The position numbers were made by a program, and so were the translations under genes. Positions 52,499-63,937 of a stretch of DNA of 64,000 nt are shown piece by piece. The notes under the pieces were generated by a model that searched no databases, was not told the origin of the DNA, and saw nothing but the letters and a program-made list of their open reading frames with translations. The number at the start of each line of letters is the position of its first letter. The first letter of the stretch is position 1. This DNA is from Echeneis naucrates (Eukaryota > Chordata > Actinopteri > Carangiformes > Echeneidae), in the NCBI RefSeq assembly GCF_900963305.1, contig NC_042528.1, forward strand, positions 15,204,043-15,268,042. Direction: 5' to 3'.

Positions 52499-55400
52499 GT
52501 AAGAGTCTGTGAAGATGAGAATAAAAATCCATCCATAGATATTCATGATCCTGAATCATTCATGCAGATTCAGGAAGACACTGAGATGGATCTTCTGGTT
52601 TTATCACCAGAAACTACTGATGTTTTTTCCTACCCAAACATTTTATTACATTAGTCAGATCATGTCAGTTATAAAGAAATGTTTTCACAGAGACAGGAAG
52701 GGGAAAAGACATGTCTCTGAAGAGGAGCAGCCGTCCCACTGTGCTCTGTGTCAGGACGTCCTGAAGGATCCAGTCTCTACCAGCTGTGGACACTGGGTCT
52801 GCAGACAGTGCTGCACCTCACACTGGGACCAGTCTGCTTCTTCAGGAGACTCCTCCTGTCCCCAGTGTGGACAAAGATCCAGAACCAGACCAGGTCTAAA
52901 GACCAGCCCTGAACAGAGTGAGACTGAACTTCTGACTGACATCAGACTCTCTGTCTTCAGTCTGACGTTGTCTCTTCTCTGTCAGCAGATCGTGTTCTAC
53001 AGGAGGTTTTAGATCAACATAAGATCAGTCTGAGGACCAGATGTCAACATGTGACTGAAGGAACAGGAACAGGAAGTGGAACCCTCCTCAACAGGATCTA
53101 CACTGAGCTCTACATCACAGAGGGACAGAGTGAAGAGGTTAATACCCAACATGAGGTGAGGCAGCTGGAGACAACTTCAAAGAAGAAGAGCCTCCATGAT
53201 GCTGCAATCAAATGTAACCACATCTTTAGAGTCTCACCTGACCAGCAGAGGCCCATCAGACTGGTTCTGACCAACGGCGTTGCTGGAGTTGGAAAAACTT
53301 TCTCTGTGCAGAAGTTCAGTCTGGACTGGGCAGAGGGCTTGGAGAACCAGGATGTCAGTCTGCTGGTTCTGCTTTCATTCAGGGAGCTGAACCTGATCAG
53401 AGATCAGCAGTACAGTCTTCTCAGGCTGATTCATGTTTTCCATCCAACATTACAGAAGGTCACAGCAGAGCAGCTGTCTGCCTGTAAAGTTCTGTTCATC
53501 CTGGACGGCCTGGATGAAAGCAGACTTTCACTGGACTTCACCAACAGGGAGGTCGTGTCTGACGTCACACAGGAGTCATCGGTCCACCTGCTGCTGACAA
53601 ACCTCATCCAGGGGAATCTGCTTCCCTCGGCTCTGGTCTGGATCACTTCCAGACCTGCAGCAGCCAGTCAGATCCCTCCTTCATGTGTTGACAGGCTAAC
53701 AGAAGTCCGAGGCTTCACTGACACCCAGCAGGAGGAGTACTTCAGGAGGAGGTCCAGGGATGAAGAGCTGTCCAACAGAATCATCTCACACATCAACAAG
53801 TCCAAAAGTCTTCACATCATGTGTCAAGTCCCAGTTTTCTGCTGGATCATCGCTACAGTTCTGGAGCACATGTTGACTACAGACCAACAAGGAGAGCTGC
53901 CCCAGACCATGACTGACCTGTACTCACACTTCCTGCTGGTCCAGACCAGGAGGAAGAGGATCAAGTACCATGAGGGACATGAGACAAGTCCACAGGAGCT
54001 GATGGAGTCTGACAGGGACGTTCTTCTGAAGCTGGGGAGGCTCGCGTTTGAACATCTGGAGAAAGGGAACATCATGTTCTACCAAGAAGACCTGGAGCAG
54101 TGTGGTCTTGATGTCACAGAGGCCTCGGTGTACTCAGGACTCTGTACTGAGATCTTCAAAGCAGAGAGTGTGATCTTCCAGAAATCAGTCAACTGCTTTG
54201 TTCATCTGAGTGTTCAGGAGTTTCTGGCTGCAGTCTACATGTTCCACTCTCACAGTAACAAGGAAGTCCTGGTAAAGGACTTCCTAGTAAAGGACTTCCT
54301 GGAAGAAAAACATCAAGATTTACCCCTGGATGACTTCCTGGAAGAGGACCTTCTGTGGCAAAACCAACAAGATTCACCCCCGGAGGACTTTCTGATGGCA
54401 GTCCTGAAGAAATCCCTCAGAAATGAAAATGGTCACCTGGACCTGTTTGTCCACTTCCTTCATGGTCTCTCTCTGCAGTCCAACCAGAGACTATTAGGTG
54501 GTCTGCTGGGTCAGACAGAAACCAAACCAGAGACCATCCAGAGAGCCATCAACAACCTGAAGAAGATGAACAGTTATTTTATCTCTCCTGACAGAAGCAT
54601 CAACATCTTCCACTGTCTGATGGAGCTGAAGGATCACTCAGTTCATCAGGAGATCCAGGAGTTCCTGAAGTCAGAGACCAGATCAGAGGAGAAACTCTCC
54701 CTGATCCACTGCTCAGCTCTGGCCTACATGCTACAGATGTCAGAGGATGTTCTGGATGAGTTTGACCTGAAGAAGTACAACACATCAGAGGAGGGACGAC
54801 GGAGACTGATCCCAGCTGTGAGGAACTGCAGGAAGGCTCGGTGAGTCCACTCTCATTCTCATCCATCCTTCTGATGTGTTTAAATCCAATCTGATTCAGA
54901 TGGTGTTTCACTGTCAGCTGTTTGTTTTCAGATGATTCAAATGCTGCCAGAAATAAATGTTCACTTAGTTGTGTTTCTAGTGGAAATGCTAAAGACTGAT
55001 GACATCAGCAGGTATCAGTGACTGATCATCTTCACCAGCTTCACTGTTCACTGAGCTCAACTCAAGAGAAAATCAAAACAGCAGATAGTCAAATGTTTTC
55101 AGGTCCACATGGCCTCATCGTCCCTCAGAGGAGACAGACCTGGATCAGGTCCCTGACAGACTGAGGACACATTTTATTTCTTCACCTGAAAATTGGATTT
55201 AACTCAGTTTGAGAGAGATGAGAACAAAAGTTTCATGCCAGAGCGAAAACATTCAGTGAGAAGAGAAAATCTGAAACCAGAAGAGAAATCTGAGTCTTTA
55301 GTCCTCAAACCCTCCAGATGAATGTCTAGTGTCCTCTGTCTCAGTGACATATTGTGTAATGTGTGTCATCACAGACTTGTTGGTTGTGGACTCACAAAGA

Positions 55401-58400
55401 CTGAGTGTGATGTCGTGGCCTCAGCTCTAAAGTCCAACCCCTCCCATCTGAGAGACCTGGACCTGAGTCAGAACCACATAGAGGATTCAGGACTGAAGCT
55501 GGTGTGTGCTGGACTGGAGAGTCCAAACTGTGGACTGGAGACTCTGAGGTCAGTTCACTGACTGGAGCTGCTGTACTTTGAATGTTGTGCTGTTGTTTGG
55601 ATGATGTGTGCAGAGACATGATGATGACCCACAATAACACAAAGATCATTGATGAGGACATTTGATTGATTATTAATGATTTGATCTTCATTTTTTAATC
55701 TTTACTCAGGTTGGAGAGCTGCAGTTTGTCAGAGATCAGCTGTTCTTCTCTGGTCTCAGCTCTGAAGTCCAACCCCTCCCATCTCAGAGAACTGGACCTG
55801 AGTCACAACAACCTGGAGGATTCAGGACTGAAAGATCTGTGTGGTTTTCTGGAGAGTCTAGATTGTAAACTGGAGACTCTGAGGTCAGTTCAGTTGTTGT
55901 TGTAGATCTTCTATGTTCAATCCAGAAATTGTCTTCACATAGAATTTGAATGTATTCTCTTTGGATCAACAATATTTTAAATAGTTGTTTCATATTTCTC
56001 GTAGTGCTTCTGTTGTTGTTATTATTATTATTTAGTGCCATGGGCTTCAGCACAGAGGCAACTTCTACAGCTAGAATAGTTATTACCCAAAAAAAAAAGG
56101 TAAAATTTTCCATAGGAAATTAATTGGAACAAAAAAAAAACAAAAACCCCAAACATTACCTTTTTTCTCAGTTACCTAGCTCTCTCATACCTGCATGTAG
56201 AAATGTCATTGGAAATTTCAAACGGAGAAAAAGTTGTACTTTTCCCAATACACCAAACCGTTTTCACATAAAAAGTAAACTTTTCAAACTACGATCGCTA
56301 AAAGGAGTAGTCCAAATCACTTTTTAATCAAAGCTAGAGTGGAGCTGCTCATTCACTTGAGTGAGAGAAGCATGAAAAAATAACAAAAGAATAAAATTAT
56401 GCAAATTCATTGATTGATTGACTTTCCTTACCGAGGAGCTGGCAACACTGATCGTTACATGTCTGTCCCAAATATATGGGCTGGGAGGGCCCTACCGAAC
56501 ATACTACTATGTTCAGCAGACTCATTTGTTCACGCTCATCCTGGGCATATATTCTCCTTCATCCAGGTCCTAGTCATATCTGTCAAACAATTGAACGCAA
56601 TCAGTTCTCCAAACAAAAATGTAATCGGGGTGACTTTTGAGCACAGAACGGCACATGGGTTACTCGTTCCAGGCAACAGGTCCCACGGCACTTCAAAATT
56701 TCCCTGGAATTTTCCAGTTCAATCTTGTCACTCTTTGTATTGGACTGTTGTGAAGCTGCTTCCTGTTGATTCAGCTGTTTGACTTTCATTTTCTAAACTT
56801 CTACTTTCTAAACCTTCAGCTCTGAACAGATGATGAAACATTGAACACTTTCAAGCAGGAACTTTGTCTCCTAAAGTCACATCTTTTATTCTTTACTCAG
56901 GTTGAAGAGCTGCAGTTTGTCAGAGATCAGCTGTTCTTCTCTGGTCTCAGCTCTGAAGTCCAACCCCTCCCATCTCAGAAAACTGGACCTGAGTCACAAC
57001 AATGACCTGCAGGATTCAGGACTGAAGGATCTGTGTGGTTTTCTGAAGAGTCCAGACTGTAGACTGGAGACTCTGAGGTCTGTTCAGTTGTTGTTGTATA
57101 TTTTCTATCTTAAATCCAGAAATGATCAAAAACAAGTTGTCATGTTACCAGTTGTTCTAATATTATTATTATTATTGATGATGATTATTATGATAAAAGT
57201 TGTCATTCTTTTCCAAAAGTTGAATATACTTGTTCAATGAATGAATAATGAAAAGTCTTTGAGGAACCAAAAAGTTGGTTTCACGTGTTTGATCTCCAGA
57301 CAGAAACCAGGACCAAGGGAGACCTTAGTCCTGGATTAGGACTGGATCTTTAAAGTCTTGGTCTCTGTCTTTGTATTGCAACAATGTCTAATGTTGACCA
57401 GCAACATTTGAGATGTTGAAGTGGGCTATGAGTGTAAAAAGGTGGAGAAGTTCTGGATCAGGACATTTCTGACTCATTATCATTCATCTGATCTCCATGA
57501 TTTGTTCTTTTTCAGGGTGAGATGCTGTTGGTTGTCAGAGATCAGCTGTTCTTCTCTGGCCTCAGCTCTGAAGTCCAACCCCTCCCATCTCAGAGAACTG
57601 GACCTGAGAGGAAACCTCCTGCAGGATCCAGATGTGAAGGAGCTGTGTGATCTTGTGGAGAGTCCAGACTGTAGACTGGAGACTCTGAGGTCAGTCCACT
57701 GTGATGTCCTAATAAATGTCTTCAGACTTGGAGGGTGTGGAGCTGAGGACCAGAGTCAGTTGTGGCCGTGGCCCCCCTGTGCTCTGAAAGCTGTTATTTC
57801 CAAAGGATTGGAGCTCCACCACAGGTTTCCCTGCACTGAGCACAGTTCATGTGCAGCACAGTGATAGTTGTGTTTCTTTGTGGTGTGGTCATACTCAGTC
57901 AGTGTGTTACTGCAGTAGATGGAGTTCGGAGCAGCGGTACAGAAGCTGAGTGATGAGCTGCTGTGGACGGAGTCAACATCAAAAAGCTCTTCTACACACT
58001 TTGAAAACAAACAGTCCCACACATGTTGAAATGTTCTTAATTTAGAAGATTTTAGAGCTTCATCTTCACATCAAAGCAGAACTTTCCTTTGCTGCCACAT
58101 ATTTATGAAGCAGCCAACTGCTGTATTCCTACACACAAGTATGTCCTGTATTCCACTGCAGCCGCAGGTCAGCTGAGGGAATCACTTTGTTTTAGAGTGA
58201 GGAGCTGCTGGACTTCAGCCTCCAGTGGCTGAAATGACAATTACACTAAAGAAACACTTCAAACATCCAGACAGAATGTGGTGGAACTTTGTTTTTAAGT
58301 CTTCTCAACATTTCTGATTTTTACATTTCTGCATTTTATCTGCATCTTTTATTCCTTATTCAGATTTGACAACTCCAGTTTGTCAGAGATCAGCTGTTCT

Positions 58401-59505
58401 TCTCTGGTCTCAGCTCTGAAGTCCAACCCCTCCCATCTCAGAGAACTGGAGCTGAGTGAGAACGACCTGAAGGATTCAGGACTGAAGGATCTGTGTGGTT
58501 TTCTGAAGAGTCCTCACTGTAGACTGGAGACTCTGAGGTCAGACTGATGTTTTATTTCTGCTCTCAGATTAATATGATGTTACAGTTGTGGTGACTCTGA
58601 CCTGCAGACAGGTTTATATTTATGATGGAAAATCCTCTTCAGGTTTTTAACATGTAAACTGTTAAATGGTTTGAAGGCAGCCTTGGAAAACGGATTTCTA
58701 TTAATTTGAAAATTAAATTTTAATTGCAAGCAGTTTATCAATCAATCTTGTATTTTTGAAAGGGGGCATCATATATTAATGAATATTTGTATGTTAACAT
58801 GCAGATTTTAGTCTGTGTTTTTTTTTTTTTTTTTCATTTATTTATTTATTTGCCTGTCAAATTGAAAGCAACTGCCCTTTGTTTGTCTAAGAAGATGTTT
58901 GGCCTCTTATCTCAGGGGCTTCATCAGTTCATCAGTCCTCACTAGTCTGACAGACAGTGGAGTTGGACCCAGGTATTTAACCTCTGTAGGAGTGTTCACA
59001 AAGCTCCTTGTGACAACAGCCCATTAGAGGAGTTCCACTGACCATTGTTAGTCCGCTACTGTAGATACATTTGTGTGTAATTTCTGTTGTGGAAATTCTC
59101 TGTTGCTGGTGAAGAATGAAATACAGACTTTTCTGGCCGACAAGTTTTTATTTTCTTTGCAAAGAAAAAGTCAATCATCACACGAGCAGGACAAATGAAG
59201 AAAGAATTCATAAATCACTCGTATAGAATATTAATTTCAGCTCACTGGCCCAGTGATGGTGATGCAAAGTGTCAGAATGAAATATCTTTTTAGTAATTCT
59301 GTGATCAGGCAGCTTCACAGATCTGTTCCACAGCTGGAGCATTTGTCTCTTATGTCTGATACTCAAGGGCTCCCAACCCAAATCACCATGAAGAGCCAAC
59401 ACTGAGGTCCATTTGTGTACTGCTGTAAGATAACCAATAGCTCTATGATGCTGAGTATTACAAAGAGAATATTCACAGAATCCCCAGACAGCAGAAGCAT
59501 CGTCT

Positions 59506-59540
<35 letters not shown>

Positions 59541-62500
59541 TAGAACAGAGTGAAAATATGAACACCCAGATGAGCACAGTGTTCAGACTTGTTCAGGGCT
59601 CTACCTGCAGACTGAGCTAAAACACTGACAGCTGGGTTAAATGTCATGTGTTGGTCCAACATCAGGACATTTATACTGATCAGTGTAGGACAGCAGTACT
59701 GTCCCAAGATTAACAACATTCAGCTTGGCCTAAAATGCTCCACTTATGTTTCGTCTTGGTTCTCCATTAGTCTCCACTTCCAGCACCGTTTTGGAACAAT
59801 GTTCAGCATAACGTGAATATTTTTTCTTTCTTAGCCAACAGAATGACATCATCCACATGTAACATGGCTCTATTGGTTCAGTTTGGGAAATTTCAGCCAT
59901 AATACCAATTTAGTTTGAATATCAAACAGATTGTCAGATCCAGCAGGATGATGCTGTGCCAGACCATGTAAATGTGCCAGTGGTGGGATTTCATGGGGAA
60001 CTTGTATTTTGATGCAAATGAGTCCAACAAATCCCCCCCATCTATATGTTACAGGTACCAGCAATGTAAGGCCTCTCAGCTTCAGTTATGGTTTTGGTGT
60101 CTTTGTCCCGGGGCTGAATCTTCTGCACAGTGTCTGGTCCAGCAAAGGAGAAAACACGTGTGACTGCTCTGTTGTCGTACCATTTGACGGCACAGATGTT
60201 GTGGTTCCCCTCCACTCGCATATCAAAGCTTCCTCTCCCCTTTTTCTTCAAGCTCGTTTCGTCCTCAAGGTTGCAGTTGGGTAGGCGTACCTGTCTGGCT
60301 GTTCGCACAGTCCAGGAATCAAGGAGCTTAACCAGCAATTTATTTAAATATATCAAAGTATTGTCTTTTTAATGCAAATGCTAATCATCATTCCACTACA
60401 TTCATCCAATGTACTGGTACAATGTAATTCATGTAATTCATACAATGCACAACAAGGCCCTGCCTTGTTTGTTTGTCATCAAAGCGTATGACACGGGACA
60501 AAACTTGGAATGTCTTCAGAGACATGGTGGCTGGAAATATTGCCTTTCCAGTCTCAGCGTTCCAAAGGCTTGCTTGCTTAACCTTTTCATTTGTAAACTC
60601 CTGCCAAAATGAGCAGGCCAATGTAGGCTTCCAAGTCAACTACATCCAAGTTTTCCCAAGTGTCCCCATCTTCAATATGGCTGACTGTATATCTGGTTGG
60701 GCCTGGAACCGTTTTGATAATATTAGCAGCACTAAGTCTATCCTGCTGTTGAAGTGGAGAAAGGACCATATTTTCATTTTGGAGGGGATCGTGTCGCTGG
60801 TGGTTGAGTGACAACAGGAGGGTCAACACTCTCATTCCCATCAGATGACAATGCCTCCAAATCAGGGTCCTCCACAACAAAATGATTTGGATAGAGAGCA
60901 AGCTTTTATGTGTTTGATCCTCCCTTTGAATGAACTACCAATGTCTTTGACGGGGAAAACCCGCCCTCCACAGCACGGGAAATATCAGTTCTACTTCGGA
61001 AGGTGTTAGTAATATGTCAGATACACACACACATTCATACCCCCCATGTCATGTATCAACTTAAAAGTATCAATTCTGCACCTATAGGTGTGGGAATGTT
61101 AGGTCACACATGGGTCACACACAGGCAGACCAGTTTTACACAGCTGAAACAGCTTGGGGTCAAATTGACCCCAGAGGAAGACCAATGTGTGCAATATGTG
61201 TTCAGCACATTGAAAAATGTCTTCATGATAATTTTATGCTTAATCAATTGTACCCATCAAATTTGGAAAAGTCATGAAATAGGAAGCAAAAAAGTATGAT
61301 TTCCACATTCAACTGTTCATGTTCCTTTAAATATATCATTAATGATGAGTTAGATTTTCTGTGTAGAACTTCTGCAGCTTGTTTGTAGACTGTTTGACTG
61401 GTTTTAGAGTGGACTTACCTGCCAGAGTTCAGATTGTTATACAGGAGTTCATATGTGGCAGAATCAGAGATAGAAATAAAGTTTGGCTGACTCTGCTGTT
61501 TGGTTATTTCTGATGTGTTAAAATCACAATGTTGACAGTTTGAGTCAGTTCAGGTTCTTTCAGGTGTTGTTTCATTTTCTCATTAAATCTTTTCACTGTT
61601 TGTATTTGACTGTTGTGAAGCTGCTTCCTGTTGGTTCAGCTGTTTGACATTAAATTTTTAAACTTGTACTTTCTGAACCTTCAGTTTTGAACAGATGATG
61701 AAACATTGAACACTTTCAAGCAGGAACTTTGTCTCCTAAAGTCACATCTTTTATTCTTTACTCAGGTTGGAGAGCTGCAGTTTGTCAGAGATCAGCTGTT
61801 CTTCTCTGGTCTCAGCTCTGAAGTCCAACCCCTCCCATCTCAGAGAACTGGATCTGAGTGAGAACGACCTGAAGGATTCAGGACTGAAGGATCTGTGGGG
61901 TTTTCTGAAGAGTCCTCACTGCAGACTGGAGACTCTGAGGTCAGACTCATGTTTTATTTCTGTTCTCAGATTAATATGATGTTACAGTTGTGGTGACTCT
62001 GACCTGCAGACAGGTTTATATTTATGAGGGAAAATTCTCTTCAGGCTTTAACATTTAAACAGTTAAATGGTTTGAAAGTAACTTTGGAAAACATATTTTT
62101 AGGGTGACATCATATATTAATATTTGTGTGTTAATATGCTGATTTAAGTCTGTAGTTCATTTCATTTATTTATTCATTTATTTGTGTCAAATCGAAAGCA
62201 ACTGAACTCAGTTTTGTCTAAAAAGATGTTTGGCCTCTTATCACAGGTGCTTCATCAGTTCTCAAAAAAATATCCCAGGATCATTTAGGAGTTAAAAAAC
62301 AGAGTTTGAAACACTGCTATAGATGATGGAGTTTCAAATAGCACAAATGTATATCACATGTCCACATATTTAATAATTAGTCTACACTAAATTTAACAGA
62401 TTTCGAAGTTAGTCGCAGTCAATCAGCAAAGATTTGAAATTTCTATTCCATATTTTTCAATATGTGACCATGAGAAATGCAGTCTTTTGTAATGTGTAAC

Positions 62501-63937
62501 GTGCACAGGCACTCTGACTTAAAGCTGTAATATTACAACATGGACATAACAAGTTTTGAATGAAATATAATGAATGTTTTCTAGAATGACTAAATATCTA
62601 CATGTTCCAGACACTGTAATAAACACACAAAAATATATTTAAGGAAATGTACTTGCTTCAATCTTGACAAATCCAGTTGTATAAAACAAGAATAAGAAGA
62701 GATGAACTCGACAGGAGTTTTGCCATGAGTGAGACTTCACAGCCAGATGACCACATCTATAAACACTTCTTCTATCCAACAGCATCCCAACGATAAATAG
62801 GACTCATTATCAATGTAAATGTGGTCTTAAGAAAAAAAAAAATTTGCAAACCTTTTTTTTTAAGAATTGTTAAAAGTGACATTTGTACAGGGCAAGTTAC
62901 AAAACCAAACACATAAAAGAAAAAAAAAAAACAAACAAAAAAACCCCTCAATAAACATAAAGGGGGAGGGGGGGTGAAAAAGGAGAGTAAAAACATACAG
63001 AAGATTTTTACAGTATATAAATATATTTTCCCTCACTACTCCATGGTACACCAGGAATTAGAGCTGGGAAGTTAAGGTGTCCCTGCAGAGCTCCTGATGT
63101 AGGATTCACATTTATTCCATTTTTGTTCTCTGGTCTTCCCAAAAGGAGCATCTCTAATCTTCAGTTATTACAGAGTTCAGCTGCACGCGTGCTGATGAGG
63201 ATCAGGGGATGGGAGAACATTACACCAGATTTAAAATCACTGCATTGACTCCCTGTATGCTTCAGGATCGATTATTTTTTTTAAGCATATTTAAGTATGA
63301 TTTACACATTCAACTGTTCATGTTTCTTCAAATATATCATTAATGATGAGTTACATTTTCTGTCTAGAGCTTCTGCAGCTTGTTTGTAGACTGTTTGACT
63401 GGTTTTAGAGTGGACTTACCTGCCAGAGCTCAGATTGTTATACAGGAGTTCATATGTGGCAGAATCAGAGATAGAAATAAAGTTTGGCTGACACTGCTGT
63501 TTGGTTATTTCTGATGTGTTCAAATCACAATGTTGACACTTTGAGTCAGTTCAGGTTCTTTACAGTGTTTCATTTTCTCATTAAAACTTTTCACTTTTTG
63601 TATTTGACTGTTGTGAAGCTGCTTCCTGTTGGTTCAGCTGTTTGACTTTCATTTTCTCAACTTCTACTTTCTAAACCTTCAGCTCTGAACAGATGATGAA
63701 ACATTGAACACTTTCAAGCAGGAACTTTGTGTCCTAAAGTCACATCTTTTATTCTTTACTCAGGTTGGAGAACTGCAGGTTGTCAGAGATCAGCTGTTCT
63801 TCTCTGGTCTCAGCTCTGAAGTCCAACCCCTCCCATCTCAGAGAACTGGACTTGAGTTGGAACGACCTGCAGGATTCAGGACTGAAGGATCTGTGTGGTT
63901 TTCTGAAGAGTCCTCACTGTAGACTGGAGACTCTGAG
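52368..63937 (+). CDS. NLRC3-like (fish NLR-C) receptor, copy 2, 3' part beyond window
   Basis: Paralogue of the minus-strand gene at the left edge. Visible exons: acidic peptide 52368-52498, RING 52691 to about 52985, FISNA-NACHT about 52986-54840, and LRR exons at 55375, 55710, 56901, 57516, 58364, 61766 and 63764. LRR exons share phase 2 and are 174 bases, or 177 for the third. NACHT has GVAGVGKT and [10 protein letters not shown]. Concerns: the first coding exon of copy 1 is not found. In the RING-FISNA linker there are 10 bases fewer than in copy 1, so straight reading stops at 53012, and an unseen splice would be required. The gene is either a decaying copy or one with another N-terminus. 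LRRs run off the right edge. Confidence 0.85.
52691..52985 (+). CDS. NLR copy 2, RING exon
   Basis: Follows a TTTTCACAG acceptor in phase with the acidic exon. C3HC4 [21 protein letters not shown]. The donor is not clear; a GTCTAA site inside the linker (CCAG/GTCTAAAG) is one possibility. Right boundary uncertain. Confidence 0.75.
52986..54840 (+). CDS. NLR copy 2, FISNA-NACHT exon
   Basis: From a CTCTGTCAG acceptor, the frame reads [15 protein letters not shown] into FISNA ([11 protein letters not shown]), P-loop GVAGVGKT, Walker [11 protein letters not shown], and on to NCRKAR at a GTGAGTCC donor. About 615 codons without a stop. Between the NACHT winged-helix part and the next helix (54253-54400) it has a DFL-rich insertion absent from copy 1. 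Confidence 0.9.
54253..54400 (+). repeat. DFL-repeat expansion in NLR copy 2
   Basis: The segment encodes DFL units in series ([27 protein letters not shown]), built from near-copies of 'aaggacttcctggaagaaaa'. Copy 1 has only KGFLGKKQQ and LEDFL here, so roughly 20 residues were gained by in-frame duplication. Confidence 0.8.
55375..55548 (+). CDS. NLR copy 2, LRR exon 1
   Basis: 174 bases after CATCACAG. Encodes [18 protein letters not shown] and [16 protein letters not shown], nearly identical to 601-774 on the minus strand. Confidence 0.9.
55710..55883 (+). CDS. NLR copy 2, LRR exon 2
   Basis: 174 bases, TTTACTCAG acceptor and GTCAGT donor. Encodes [16 protein letters not shown] and [16 protein letters not shown]. 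Confidence 0.9.
56043..56715. other. unique intron insertion, unassigned
   Basis: This intron stretch has no counterpart in the other LRR introns, whose shared upstream module starts at about 56717. The plus strand 56414-56782 is open for 122 codons without a recognisable domain. Possibly an old transposon piece. Confidence 0.35.
56901..57077 (+). CDS. NLR copy 2, LRR exon 3
   Basis: 177 bases, one codon longer than its sisters ([17 protein letters not shown]). Upstream intron shares about 180 bases with the introns before exons 6 and 7. Confidence 0.9.
57516..57689 (+). CDS. NLR copy 2, LRR exon 4
   Basis: 174 bases after TTTTTCAG. The most divergent repeat: [17 protein letters not shown] and [16 protein letters not shown]. 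Confidence 0.88.
57690..58363. other. intron, no exon seen
   Basis: Unique sequence, including a palindromic-looking GC-richer part around 57760-57860. No element is recognised. Confidence 0.5.
58364..58537 (+). CDS. NLR copy 2, LRR exon 5
   Basis: 174 bases after TTATTCAG. Encodes [16 protein letters not shown] and [16 protein letters not shown]. Its downstream flank (58538-58640) matches those of exons 6 and 7. Confidence 0.9.
58538..59869. other. intron, microsatellite, no exon
   Basis: Begins with the module shared with the flanks of exons 6 and 7. Contains T-rich and ATTT-rich stretches (58818-58852) and a CA repeat at 59508-59537. No coding sequence is seen before the piggyBac relic. 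Confidence 0.55.
59508..59537. repeat. CA microsatellite
   Basis: About 15 CA units in the intron between LRR exons 5 and 6. Confidence 0.92.
59870..60930 (-). mobile_element. piggyBac-family transposase relic
   Basis: The minus strand carries, in order and in shifting frames, [19 protein letters not shown], then [19 protein letters not shown] (60388-60639), [18 protein letters not shown] (60042-60356), and a [19 protein letters not shown] piece near 60000. All belong to the piggyBac (PGBD-type) transposase. The part that normally carries the catalytic aspartates between RFDD and VKWYDNR is almost absent: only about 110 bases instead of several hundred. Several frame changes exist, so it is dead. 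It lies antisense in an intron of NLR copy 2. Outer ends were not fixed; ggggtcaaattgacccc at 61155-61171 resembles piggyBac termini. Confidence 0.85.
60940..61320. other. flank of the piggyBac relic
   Basis: Includes the palindrome ggggtcaaattgacccc and a short CA run, plausibly the element's terminal region. No TTAA-bounded end could be assigned. Confidence 0.35.
61310..62060. repeat. LRR exon module, copy 1 of a 2-kb tandem pair
   Basis: Exon 6 with about 440 bases of upstream and 100 or more bases of downstream intron is repeated at 63308 to the window end, offset 1998 bases. The intronic parts match closely, so exon and intron were duplicated together. Confidence 0.85.
61766..61939 (+). 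CDS. NLR copy 2, LRR exon 6
   Basis: 174 bases. Encodes [16 protein letters not shown] and [23 protein letters not shown] acceptor and GTCAGA donor. Confidence 0.9.
62061..63307. other. intron, no exon seen
   Basis: AT-rich, with A-rich stretches at 62828-62841 and 62920-62945. No element is named with confidence. Confidence 0.5.
63764..63937 (+). CDS. NLR copy 2, LRR exon 7
   Basis: 174 bases. Encodes [16 protein letters not shown] and [22 protein letters not shown] donor. The last exon before the right edge; the gene is incomplete here. Confidence 0.9.
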
